A stretch of DNA of 64,000 nucleotides, from NCBI RefSeq assembly GCF_040796495.1, contig NZ_JBFNQN010000004.1, forward strand, positions 301,105 through 365,104. The letters are read 5' to 3'. Below, in pieces: positions 25,841-33,765 of the stretch. Position 1 is the stretch's first letter. Each line of letters opens with the position of its first letter. Below the pieces are notes generated by a model, which saw only the letters and a program-made list of their open reading frames with translations, did no database searches and was not told the DNA's origin. The DNA is from Kineococcus endophyticus (GTDB lineage Bacteria; Actinomycetota; Actinomycetes; Actinomycetales; Kineococcaceae). Made by a program: the position numbers and the translations under genes.

Positions 25841-27046
25841 GTGCCCCGCCTGCCCTCCCCGCCCACCGGCCGCCCGGCGGTGCTCGACTGGGTCCGCACC
25901 CACCTCGGGCACCTCACCGTCGAGGGACCCGGGGACGTCGCGGCCTCCGCCGTGCGCGGGGGGCAGTCCGCCGCCGACGCCGCCCTCGCGGGCCTCGACC
26001 TCACCGGCTACGCCGCCCGCCGCAACGAGGTGGCGCCCGAGCACCGCCGCGGGGCGACGCGGTTGTCCCCGTACATCCGGCACGGCCTGCTGCCGCTGCC
26101 CGCCGTCTGGGCCGCCGCTAAGGACGCACCCGCCCGCGACCGGTCGAAGTTCCGCGACGAACTGCTCTGGCAGGAGTACGCGCGCCACCTCTACGCCCGC
26201 GTCGGGCGCGCGAACGGCGAGCACCTCCGCTTCGGCGCCCCCGTCCCCGCACAACCGTGGACCCGCGAGCCCTGGCCGGAGGAGATGGCCTGCGTCGCCG
26301 CCACCACGGGGGAGCTGCACGAGGACGGCTGGCTCGTGAACCAGACCCGGATGTGGCTGGCCTCGCAGTGGTCCGTGCGGGCGGGTGCGGACTGGCGCGA
26401 GGGCGCCCACGAGATGTACCGGCACCTGCTCGACGGCTCCGCCGCCGCCAACCGCCTCGGCTGGCAGTGGGCCGTCGGCACCGGCACCGGGAAGGTCTAC
26501 GGGTTCAGCCGCTGGCAGGTCGAGAAGCGCGCTCCGGGCCTGTGCGGGACGTGCGCGCTGAAGGACGCCTGCCCCGTCCAGGACTGGCCCGAGACCGACG
26601 CCGGCCCGCGCGTCGAGCCGCCCGAGGGCCTGGCCGGCGGCCCCACCGACGCCGGCCCGAAGCGGCCCGAGGTGCAGGGCGACCCCGACACCGTCTGGCT
26701 GACCGCGGAGTCCCTCGGCGACACCGACCCCGCCCTGGCGGCCCACCCCGACCTGCCCGCCGTCTTCGTGTTCGACGAGCCGCTGCTGCGCCGGTTGCGC
26801 CTGTCCGGCAAGCGGTTGGTCTTCCTGGCCGAGACGCTCGCCGAGCTCGGCTGCGACGTCCACCTCGGCGATCCCGTCGCCGAGCTCGCCGGCCGCCGCG
26901 TCGCCGTGACGTTCGCGCCCGTCCCCGGGTTCGCCCGCCGCTCCGCCCGCCTCGACGTCGCCGCCCTGCACCCGTGGCCGTGGCTGCGCCGCCCCGGCTC
27001 CGGCTCGCTGCGCTCGTTCAGCGCGTGGGTCCGCACCGTCCGCTGA
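25841..27046 (+). CDS. Photolyase/cryptochrome FAD-binding-domain protein with apparently permuted domains
   Basis: A 401-residue flavoprotein relative of DNA photolyases. The N-terminal half carries the photolyase FAD-binding signatures: ATRLSPYIRHG, FRDELLWQEYARHL, WLVNQTRMWLASQW, and LLDGSAAANRLGWQWAVGTG. A Cys cluster follows (CGTCALKDAC, CX2CX5C). The C-terminal 140 residues look like the alpha/beta antenna domain that normally comes first in photolyases (VWLTAESLGDTDPAL, LPAVFVFDEP, KRLVFLAETLAELG). The domain order is therefore reversed relative to standard photolyases. GTG at 25841 has AGGATG upstream. Whether it repairs DNA or senses light is unknown. It is convergent with the DUF2254 gene across a hairpin. 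Confidence 0.78.
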   Translation: MPRLPSPPTGRPAVLDWVRTHLGHLTVEGPGDVAASAVRGGQSAADAALAGLDLTGYAARRNEVAPEHRRGATRLSPYIRHGLLPLPAVWAAAKDAPARDRSKFRDELLWQEYARHLYARVGRANGEHLRFGAPVPAQPWTREPWPEEMACVAATTGELHEDGWLVNQTRMWLASQWSVRAGADWREGAHEMYRHLLDGSAAANRLGWQWAVGTGTGKVYGFSRWQVEKRAPGLCGTCALKDACPVQDWPETDAGPRVEPPEGLAGGPTDAGPKRPEVQGDPDTVWLTAESLGDTDPALAAHPDLPAVFVFDEPLLRRLRLSGKRLVFLAETLAELGCDVHLGDPVAELAGRRVAVTFAPVPGFARRSARLDVAALHPWPWLRRPGSGSLRSFSAWVRTVR

Positions 27047-27067
27047 CCTCCCGGCCCGCGTGGAGGA

Positions 27068-27113
27068 CACTCCCTCCGCCCCTCACGCGCGCTGTCGTGG
27101 GGCGGAAGGTGTG
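27068..27113. terminator. Hairpin at convergent junction (TTCCGCCCC family)
   Basis: Arms 27068-27082 and 27099-27113 pair at 13 of 15 positions. It lies between the convergent photolyase-like and DUF2254 genes. The arm sequence resembles that of the hairpin at 29985-30033. Confidence 0.65.
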
Positions 27114-27124
27114 CTTCCCGTCCC

Positions 27125-28501
27125 TCAGCGGGCGACGGTGGCGCGGGTGAGCGCGGACCTCGCCCGGTCCACCTCCGCCTGGAGCCGGGCCCGCTCGACC
27201 TCGTCGAAGGCCTGCGCGTCGACGACGGTCTCCAGACGGGCCAGCTGCGCGCCCACCGCGTCCAGGACGAGCGGGCGGGACGTGCACCAGGCGACCTCCC
27301 CCAGCAGCGCCGCCACCCGCGTGAGCACCACGGGGTCCGCCGCCCCGTAGCGCAGCGGCTGCGCCACGGCCAGGTCCAGCAGGTCGGGGACGCTCGGCCG
27401 TCGCACGACCAGGCGCAGGACCCCCTCGTCGTCGCGGGCGACCTGGTCGCCCAGCCGGCGGTCCGCGATGGAGCAGAGGAACGCCGACGCGTGACCGATG
27501 GCGTGCACGGCCGTCGTCGGGTCGTTGATGCCGGGGGAGAGCGCCTTGCTCGCCACGTCGACGAGCTGCCGCAGCCCGAACGCGAGGTCCTGCGCCTGCG
27601 TCGGTTCCGGTCCCACGACCACGGCCGTCTGCACGACCGCGCGGACCCGGTCGAGGTCGACGGGCGCGACGGGGTCGCCGGACGTGGTCCAGCACCAGGC
27701 GACCGGCGTCCCCGCCACGACCGAGCTGCCCGGCAGGCGGCCCACCACGACGGTGACGCCCGTCGCCACGGCCACGTCGAGCAGCGCCTCCTCGTCCACC
27801 AGGCTGAGGAACCCCGAGCGGGTCGCCGGCACCGGGACGGCCGACGGCGGGACGACGACCTCCTCGTCCGGGGGCGTGGACGTGACCGTCCCGTCGCTGG
27901 GGTAGAGCAGGTCGGCGGTGCGGCAAGCCTCGGTCTGCACCCGCGCGAGCATGGTCTCGACGCGGATCTCGCGGGCCAGGTGGCCCAGGAACAGCACGAG
28001 GCAGACGACGCTGGCCACCGCGAGCAGGAACGCGACCGTCACCGAGATGCGCGGCACGACGGCGGCCGACGCGAGCCCGCTGCCGTCGTCGCTCGGGCTG
28101 CGGACCGTGCGCAGGACCGTGAGCGCGTACGTGAAGGTCGCCAGGAAGAGGGCCAGGGTGCCGTGGACGAAGCGGTCCTGCGTGAAGGTGCGCAGCAGCC
28201 GCGGGGAGAACTGGCTGCTGGCCAGCTGCAACGTCACGACGGTGAGGGAGAAGGTGAGGGACGTGACCGTGATGAGCGAGCTGGCGACGGCGTCCAGGAC
28301 CGTGCGCGCGGCGCCCGCGCCGCCGCCGAACACGACGTCCGCCACGGGACCGGGCAGGTGGGCGTCGAGGCGCGCGTCGAGCACGGGCAGCAGCAGCCCG
28401 GCCAGCACCGCCAGGACGACGCCTGCGACGGGGACCGGCCACAACCGGGTGCGGGCGGTCTCCCGCAGGACGGCGAGCCGGAGGCCTCGTCGGTGGGTCA
28501 C
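27125..28501 (-). CDS. DUF2254-family membrane protein
   Basis: A 458-residue predicted inner-membrane protein. It has four N-terminal helices in two pairs (VPVAGVVLAVLAGLLLPVL; ASSLITVTSLTFSLTVVTLQ; and two more before residue 170) and then a soluble cytoplasmic domain of about 290 residues. The run VVTLQLASSQFSPRLLRTF and SKALSPGINDPTTAVHAIGH are characteristic of DUF2254. The function is unknown. GTG at 28501 was chosen as the start. It is divergent from the ComB-like gene with 57 bases between starts. Confidence 0.85.
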   Translation of the reverse strand: MTHRRGLRLAVLRETARTRLWPVPVAGVVLAVLAGLLLPVLDARLDAHLPGPVADVVFGGGAGAARTVLDAVASSLITVTSLTFSLTVVTLQLASSQFSPRLLRTFTQDRFVHGTLALFLATFTYALTVLRTVRSPSDDGSGLASAAVVPRISVTVAFLLAVASVVCLVLFLGHLAREIRVETMLARVQTEACRTADLLYPSDGTVTSTPPDEEVVVPPSAVPVPATRSGFLSLVDEEALLDVAVATGVTVVVGRLPGSSVVAGTPVAWCWTTSGDPVAPVDLDRVRAVVQTAVVVGPEPTQAQDLAFGLRQLVDVASKALSPGINDPTTAVHAIGHASAFLCSIADRRLGDQVARDDEGVLRLVVRRPSVPDLLDLAVAQPLRYGAADPVVLTRVAALLGEVAWCTSRPLVLDAVGAQLARLETVVDAQAFDEVERARLQAEVDRARSALTRATVAR

Positions 28502-28558
28502 GAGCGCACAGTGGCAGGACCCGGCGGATGCGACCCGTCGGGACGTCGGAGGAGTCCG

Positions 28559-29275
28559 GTGACCGTCAGCACCGGCTGGGGACGGGAGGACCTGGAGCGC
28601 CTCGGCCCCGGCGCCGCGGCCGTCGTCGTGGTCGACGTCCTGTCCTCCACGACGACCGTCACGGTGGCTCTGGACCGCGGGATCGAGGTCGTGCCGCACC
28701 CGTGGGCCGACGCGACCGCCGCCGACGTCGCCCGGCGTCGCCAGGCCGTCCTGGCGGTGGGGCGCTCGCGGGCGCGGCCGGGCGAGGTGAGCCTGTCCCC
28801 GGTGAGCGTCCGCGCGGCCGGTCCCGGTCTGCGGCGGATCGTGCTGCCGTCGCCCAACGGGTCGACGCTGACCGCCGCCGCCGCGGAGCTGGGGCTCGTG
28901 GTGGTCGCCGCCTGCCTGCGCAACGCCGGCGCCGTCGCCGGGTGGCTCGCGCGGAACGCGCCCAGCGGCCCGGTCCTCGTGCTGGCCGCCGGGGAACGGG
29001 ACGGGGCCGGGCTGCGCCGGGCCGAGGAGGACCTCTGGGGTGCGGGGGCGGTGCTGTCGGGTCTGCAGGACCGCGGCTGGGTGCTGTCCGGAGCTGCGCG
29101 GGACGCGGCCGATGCCTACCGCGCGGTGTCGGACGTGCGGGAGTCGTTGCGGGACAGTGTGAGTGGCCGGGAGCTGTGCGACCTGGGGTTCGCCGCCGAC
29201 GTCGACGTGGCGGCCGAGGTGGGCATGAGCGACGTCGTGCCCGTCCTGGTCGACGGGTGCTTCCTCGGCGGCTGA
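28559..29275 (+). CDS. 2-phosphosulfolactate phosphatase family (ComB-like) protein
   Basis: A 238-residue protein of the ComB family, named for archaeal 2-phosphosulfolactate phosphatase of coenzyme M synthesis. Family stretches are visible: VVVVDVLSSTTTVTVALDRG near the start, LPSPNGSTLTAA, AACLRNAGAVAGWLA, and GRELCDLGFAADVD near the end. Actinomycetes do not make coenzyme M, so the substrate here is probably another phosphoester or a sulfo-acid. GTG at 28559 follows GGAGGAG. It stands alone, divergent from DUF2254. Confidence 0.82.
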   Translation: MTVSTGWGREDLERLGPGAAAVVVVDVLSSTTTVTVALDRGIEVVPHPWADATAADVARRRQAVLAVGRSRARPGEVSLSPVSVRAAGPGLRRIVLPSPNGSTLTAAAAELGLVVVAACLRNAGAVAGWLARNAPSGPVLVLAAGERDGAGLRRAEEDLWGAGAVLSGLQDRGWVLSGAARDAADAYRAVSDVRESLRDSVSGRELCDLGFAADVDVAAEVGMSDVVPVLVDGCFLGG

Positions 29276-29396
29276 CGACGACCGCGTGCCAGCGCTGCCT
29301 CCATCGAGCGACACGCCGACGACACGCCGGTGTTTCGCGGTCTCGGGGCCGTTGGCTGCAGCACCAGCATGCGGTCTCCGGGTGCAGGCTCGTCCC

Positions 29397-29966
29397 GTGG
29401 TCGTCACCGTCGTCCTCGTCCAGCACGCCGAGAAGGGTCGTGGCGCCGACTCGGGACTGACGCTCCGCGGGGTCCGGCAGGCCCACGACGTCGCGGCGAC
29501 GCTCGCGGACCGGGGCGTCCGACGGGTCCACGCCAGCCCCCGCCGCCGCACCCGCCAGACCGCCGCGCCGCTCGCGAGGGCTCTGCGGGTGCGCACGGTG
29601 GTCGACGCCGACCTGGCCGAGCGGATGGAGTGGGTGCCGGGCACGGAGTCGGTCGAGGACTTCCTCGCCGACTGGCGGCGCGCCACCGCCGACCGGGACC
29701 ACCGGCCACGGTCCGGCGATTCCTCGCGCGCGGCAGGGGACCGGCTCGACGCGGCTCTGCGGCGGCTTGCGACGACGGCACCCGTGGTGGCCGTGACCCA
29801 CGGGGGCGTCACGGTCGACTTCCTGCGCACCGCGTTCGGCGACTCCGCGGTCCCGGCGACCCTGGTCGCGGACGGCGTCCCGCCCGGGGCCCTGACCGAG
29901 CTGGCGCTCGCGGACGACCGCTGGCACCTGGTCCGGCTCGCCGCCACCGACCACCTCACCGCCTGA
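29397..29966 (+). CDS. Histidine phosphatase-family protein
   Basis: A 189-residue phosphoglycerate mutase-like phosphatase. The usual RHG is QHA here (VVLVQHAEKGRG), keeping the phosphoacceptor His but not the preceding Arg. A second Arg (SPRRRTRQTAAPLA), the acid Glu (AERMEWVPG) and the second His (VAVTHGGVTVDFL) are present, so activity is plausible. The substrate is unknown. GTG at 29397 gives a normal-length domain; the open frame back to 29286 has no family resemblance. It is convergent with the YhgE-like gene across a long hairpin. Confidence 0.78.
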   Translation: MVVTVVLVQHAEKGRGADSGLTLRGVRQAHDVAATLADRGVRRVHASPRRRTRQTAAPLARALRVRTVVDADLAERMEWVPGTESVEDFLADWRRATADRDHRPRSGDSSRAAGDRLDAALRRLATTAPVVAVTHGGVTVDFLRTAFGDSAVPATLVADGVPPGALTELALADDRWHLVRLAATDHLTA

Positions 29967-29984
29967 CCCCAGAGCGGGGCGGAG

Positions 29985-30033
29985 AACACGCTTTCCGCCC
30001 TCGGAAGCGCTCTTCGAGGGCGGAAAGAGTGTT
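29985..30033. terminator. Bidirectional hairpin terminator
   Basis: AACACGCTTTCCGCCCTC (29985-30002) pairs with 30016-30033 at 17 of 18 positions around a 13-base loop that can itself pair. It sits between convergent genes and is related in arm sequence to the hairpin at 27068-27113. Confidence 0.8.
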
Positions 30034-30069
30034 TTCCACGCGGGACCGGGGCGCGGAGGGGGGCGTCCC

Positions 30070-32256
30070 TCAGAGGGTGAGGGAGGGGTGGAGCTTGGCG
30101 ACGGTCCAGGTGCGGCGGCGGTGGCAGGCGAGGACGGTGACGCTCAGCGCCAGCACCCCGAAGGCGGCGAGCACCCCCGCGTCGAGGAGGACGGGGCCCG
30201 CGGCGGCGCCGGTGACGAGGTGGCGCAGGCCGTCGGCCGCGTACGACATCGGCAGGAACGGGTGCAGCGCCTCGAAGAACGTCGGCGACGTCCCCACGGG
30301 GTAGGTGCCGCCGGCCGACGTCAGCTGCAGGACGAGCAGCACGAGGGCGACGAGGCGGCCCACCCCGCCCAGCAGGGCGTTGAGGCACTGGTGGATCGCG
30401 GTGAACACCACCGCGACGAGTGCGGCGAAGGCCACCGTCGCGACGGGGTTCGGCGAGGCGATCCCGACCGCGAGCAGCAGCACCAGCCACAGGACGACGG
30501 CCTGGGCGACGCCGAGCAGGGCGCCGGGCACCCAGCCGGCGACGGCGGCGCGGTAGGACGACGCCGTGGAGGCGAGCGCCCGGGGCGAGACGGCGCGCAG
30601 CACCATGTACGTCACCATCCCGCCGACCCACAGGGCGACCGGCACGAACAGCGGGGCGAGGCCGTCGCTGTAGCGGGGGACGGCGTGCTCCTTGACGCGG
30701 TCGGCGGCCACGGGGGCGGCGACGACGCCGGCGCGGTCGGTGGCCGCGTCGCCGGTGTAGACGGGCACCTTGCCCTGGCCCTGCGCGAGCTGGCTCTGGA
30801 GGGACCCCGCGCCGTCGGCGAGCTGCTGGGTGCCGTCGGCGAGCTGACCGGCGCCGTCCTTGGCCTTCGACGTCCCGTTCAGCAGGGCGGTCGCCCCGTC
30901 GTCGACGCGGGCGGCGCCGGTGGACAGGGCGGACGCGCCGTCGGCGGTGCTGTGGGCGCCGGTGGCGAGCTGGCGGGTGCCCGTGGCGAGGGCGTCGGCC
31001 CCGTCGGCGGCCTTCGCCACGCCCTGCTGCAGCGCGGGGGCGGCCGCGGCGAGCTTCCCGGCGCCGGTCGAGACGGCGGACGCGCCGTCGGACAGCTGGC
31101 GGGCGCCGGTCGCGAGCGCGCCGACCTGCTGCTGGACCTGCTGCCCGATCCCGGCCACGGACCCGTCCGCGAGCGCCTGCTGGGCCTGTTCGAGGCTGCG
31201 GACGGTCGCGGCGAGGTTCGCGTCGTCGGGGCTGGCCGCGGACAGCTGGCGGGCCTGGGCGAGGAGCTGGTCGACGAGGGGGGACAGCTGCTGCGCCTGC
31301 TGGAGCGCGGGCAGGACGCGGTTCGCGGCTCCCGCGACGGCGTCGGCCCCGTCGGCCACCCGGCCGGCGCCGGTCGCGACCTGGGAGGCGCCGGCGGACC
31401 GCTGCGCGGTCTGGGCGGGGAGGTCCTTCGTCGCGGTGCGGAGCTGGTCCAGGCCCGTGGCGAGCTGGCCGGCGCCGGTGGCGGCCCCGTCGGCGCCGGT
31501 CGCGACCTTCGCGGTGCCGGTGGCGAGCTGCGCGGAACCGCTGCGCAGCTGGCCCGTGCCGTCGACGAGCTGGGCGGCGCCCTTGTCGAGGTCGCCGAGG
31601 CCGACCACGAGCGACCCGGCGCCCTCGTCGGCCTTGCGGGCGCCGTCGGCGAGCTGCCCGGCCCCGTCGGCAGCCTTGCCGAGGGAGTCGTGGATGGAGG
31701 AGAACGCGACGTAGACGTTCTCGAGGTAGTTCGTCGTGGCGCCGGTGGCGACCTTGGTGCGGATCGTCGTCGCGATGGTGTTCGTGACCTGACCGAGGAT
31801 GTAGTTCTCGGCGTCGTCGGTCGTCACGGACAGCTTGGCCTGCTGCGGGTCCGCGCCGCCGGTGGAGGCGAGCGCGGCGGAGAACCCGGACGGGATGCGC
31901 AGGACGGCGGCGTAGTCGCCGTCGCGCAGGCCCTGCGCGGCCTGTTCCTCGGTGGCGGTGCGCCAGTGGAACCCGGCGGCGGCGTCGGGACCGGTGAGCT
32001 GCTCGACCAGTTCCTTCCCCGCGTCGACGGTGCGCGGGGACCCGTCGACGCCGGTGACGGTGGCGGGCACGTCGGAGTTCACGACGACGGCCTGCAGGTT
32101 CTCCAACCGTCCCACCGGGTCGGTGTTCGACCACAGGTACAACCCGCCGTAGATCAGCGGGACGATCACGACCGCCAGGATCGCGAGCTTGGTGATCGTG
32201 GCCCGCCGGAAGCGCGCGAGCTCCAGACCGGGGAGGGAGAAACGGGGCAGTTTCAC
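30070..32256 (-). CDS. YhgE/Pip-family membrane protein
   Basis: A 728-residue protein of the YhgE/Pip group. One N-terminal helix (AILAVVIVPLIYGGLYLW) is followed by a conserved extracellular start (NLQAVVVNSDVPA). A very long extracellular region is built from repeats of the pattern DGAxxLAxGAxxLxxG, probably coiled coil or beta-helical. Five or six membrane helices close the protein (from LFVPVALWVGGMVTYMVLRA). Homologues are phage receptors in Gram-positives, ESX-like components or ABC-2-type exporters. The GTG start overlaps the stop of the ATPase gene, so the two probably form an ABC-type complex. Confidence 0.85.
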   Translation of the reverse strand: MKLPRFSLPGLELARFRRATITKLAILAVVIVPLIYGGLYLWSNTDPVGRLENLQAVVVNSDVPATVTGVDGSPRTVDAGKELVEQLTGPDAAAGFHWRTATEEQAAQGLRDGDYAAVLRIPSGFSAALASTGGADPQQAKLSVTTDDAENYILGQVTNTIATTIRTKVATGATTNYLENVYVAFSSIHDSLGKAADGAGQLADGARKADEGAGSLVVGLGDLDKGAAQLVDGTGQLRSGSAQLATGTAKVATGADGAATGAGQLATGLDQLRTATKDLPAQTAQRSAGASQVATGAGRVADGADAVAGAANRVLPALQQAQQLSPLVDQLLAQARQLSAASPDDANLAATVRSLEQAQQALADGSVAGIGQQVQQQVGALATGARQLSDGASAVSTGAGKLAAAAPALQQGVAKAADGADALATGTRQLATGAHSTADGASALSTGAARVDDGATALLNGTSKAKDGAGQLADGTQQLADGAGSLQSQLAQGQGKVPVYTGDAATDRAGVVAAPVAADRVKEHAVPRYSDGLAPLFVPVALWVGGMVTYMVLRAVSPRALASTASSYRAAVAGWVPGALLGVAQAVVLWLVLLLAVGIASPNPVATVAFAALVAVVFTAIHQCLNALLGGVGRLVALVLLVLQLTSAGGTYPVGTSPTFFEALHPFLPMSYAADGLRHLVTGAAAGPVLLDAGVLAAFGVLALSVTVLACHRRRTWTVAKLHPSLTL

Positions 32257-32966
32257 TGTTCGTCCTGGAGGTCGAGGAGGATGCGGCCGTCGGCGGAGTG
32301 CCACGGGATGTCGGAGGAGTCGGAGCAGCTGGCGAGGACCGTCAGGCCCGTCTCCTGCAGGGCCGTCAGGGACGACCAGGCGCGTCGACGGTCCTCGCTG
32401 CGGCGCAACGAGTCCACGTCGTCGACGACGAGCACGTCGGGACGGCCGATGAGGGCGAGCACCACGCCGAGCGTCATGCGCTCCAGCGGTTGCAGGTCGC
32501 TGACGAACTCCCGCGGCCGCAGCGGCGGGGCCTGGACCCCGTGGCGGGCCGTGCGGTCCAGGACGGACTGGACGCGCTCGAGCTGCTGGGCGACCTGGTC
32601 GCCGGAGACCCACGGGCGGTGCCAGGGCCGGTGCAGGACGAGGCGTTCGGCGATGTGCTGCTCGACGGTGAGGGCGTCCTCGAGCTCGTTCACGCCGCGG
32701 ACCTCCGCGAGGGCGACCCGGCGCCGGACCCGCGCCGCCTTCTCCGGCAGCCTCTCGCCGAGGACGGTGAGCGACCCGCCCGTGGGCTTCATGCGCCCGG
32801 CGAGGGTCAGCAGGAGGGACGTCTTGCCGGCCGAGGCCTGGCCGCGGACGACGAGGGTGGTGCCGGCGGGGACGTCGAGGTCCACGCCGGAGAACACCGT
32901 GCGGCCACCGGCCTCGAGGGTCAGGCCCTGCGCGCGCACGACGGGGGGTCCCGCGGGGTCGCTCAC
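32253..32966 (-). CDS. ABC transporter ATP-binding protein (YhgE partner)
   Basis: A 237-residue ATPase. The Walker A is GQASAGKTSLLLTLAG, with Ala-Ser in place of the usual Gly-Ser-Gly. Walker B is DVLVVDDVDSL, which lacks the canonical catalytic Glu (Asp instead). The signature loop is degenerate (DLQPLERMTLGV in place of LSGGQ), so this is a divergent ATPase that may hydrolyse slowly or act in regulation. The product ends with DLQDEQ. It overlaps the TetR gene upstream and the YhgE gene downstream by four bases each, forming a tight three-gene operon. Confidence 0.85.
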   Translation of the reverse strand: MSDPAGPPVVRAQGLTLEAGGRTVFSGVDLDVPAGTTLVVRGQASAGKTSLLLTLAGRMKPTGGSLTVLGERLPEKAARVRRRVALAEVRGVNELEDALTVEQHIAERLVLHRPWHRPWVSGDQVAQQLERVQSVLDRTARHGVQAPPLRPREFVSDLQPLERMTLGVVLALIGRPDVLVVDDVDSLRRSEDRRRAWSSLTALQETGLTVLASCSDSSDIPWHSADGRILLDLQDEQ

Positions 32967-33574
32967 GCGGGCACCTCCTCGGTGAACGTCTGGAGCGCCA
33001 CGGTCAGCAGGCGCGGGCCGATCCCGGCGGGTTCGCCGAGCAGGTGCGCCGCGACGAGGCCCTCGTGGGCGGTGACGAGGGCGCGCACGAGGTCGTCGGC
33101 GGGGACGGTCGGGCGGCGGCCGATGCGCTGCAGGGCCTCGACGAGGACGGGGGCGAGGCGGGCGCGCAGTTCGGAGCGCTGCTGCGTCAGCGTCGCGGCG
33201 GCCTCGGTGTTGCGCAGGGCCTGCGCGGTGAACTCGGTGCGGACCGCGTGCCACTGGCGGTCCACCGGCAGGACCTCCAGGACGTGCCCGACGAGCTGGT
33301 CGAGGTCGGTGCCGGGCAGGCCGCCCGCGAGCCGTTCCTCGACGCGCGCGACGAGGGCGCCCGCCTGGTCGGTGTAGAGGGCGGCGACGACGTCGTCCAT
33401 CGTCGCGAAGTTCGAGTAGAAGGCGCCGCGGGTGTAGCCCGCCCGCTCGCAGACGTTCTCGACGCTGCTGCGGGCCAGGCCCTGCTCGCCGAGCACCTCG
33501 AGGGCGGCGGCCAGCAGGCGGGCTCGGGTCTCGGCGCGGCGCTTGGTGGTGCGCGCGTCGGTCGTGGTGGTCAC
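32963..33574 (-). CDS. TetR-family transcriptional regulator
   Basis: A 203-residue repressor heading the TetR-ATPase-YhgE operon. The HTH is clear (ARLLAAALEVLGEQGLARSS, then CERAGYTRGAFYSNFATMDD), and the C-terminal ligand domain has no recognisable effector motif. GTG at 33574 is the usual-length start, but no RBS is visible; an in-frame ATG at 33606 lies inside the upstream TGCATC repeats and is less likely. Autoregulation through those repeats is probable. Confidence 0.87.
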   Translation of the reverse strand: MTTTTDARTTKRRAETRARLLAAALEVLGEQGLARSSVENVCERAGYTRGAFYSNFATMDDVVAALYTDQAGALVARVEERLAGGLPGTDLDQLVGHVLEVLPVDRQWHAVRTEFTAQALRNTEAAATLTQQRSELRARLAPVLVEALQRIGRRPTVPADDLVRALVTAHEGLVAAHLLGEPAGIGPRLLTVALQTFTEEVPA

Positions 33575-33602
33575 CTGACCACGGTAGACCTCGGATACAC
33601 AC

Positions 33603-33640
33603 TGCATCAAGTGCGTAGTGCATCGAATGCGGATTGCATC
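33603..33640. promoter_or_regulatory. Triple TGCATC repeat upstream of tetR
   Basis: TGCATC occurs at 33603, 33619 and 33635, exactly 16 bases apart, in the 65 bases upstream of the TetR start. Such phased half-sites are plausible operator elements for the adjacent repressor. Confidence 0.55.
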
Positions 33641-33765
33641 GTGATGGGACCGTGCCCCGGAGACTCCCGGGACGGACCCGAGCAGGCTCATCGAACTCCT
33701 AGGCTGTGCCCGCGCGGACACGTCCCGTGATCCGCGCGCGGGGGAGCGAGCGGGGGAACGACGCA

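Noticed and set aside
28502..32134. Upstream extension of the DUF2254 frame to 1669 codons
   Set aside because: It reads antisense through ComB, the histidine phosphatase and in another frame through YhgE, and shows no family resemblance before the DUF2254 start.
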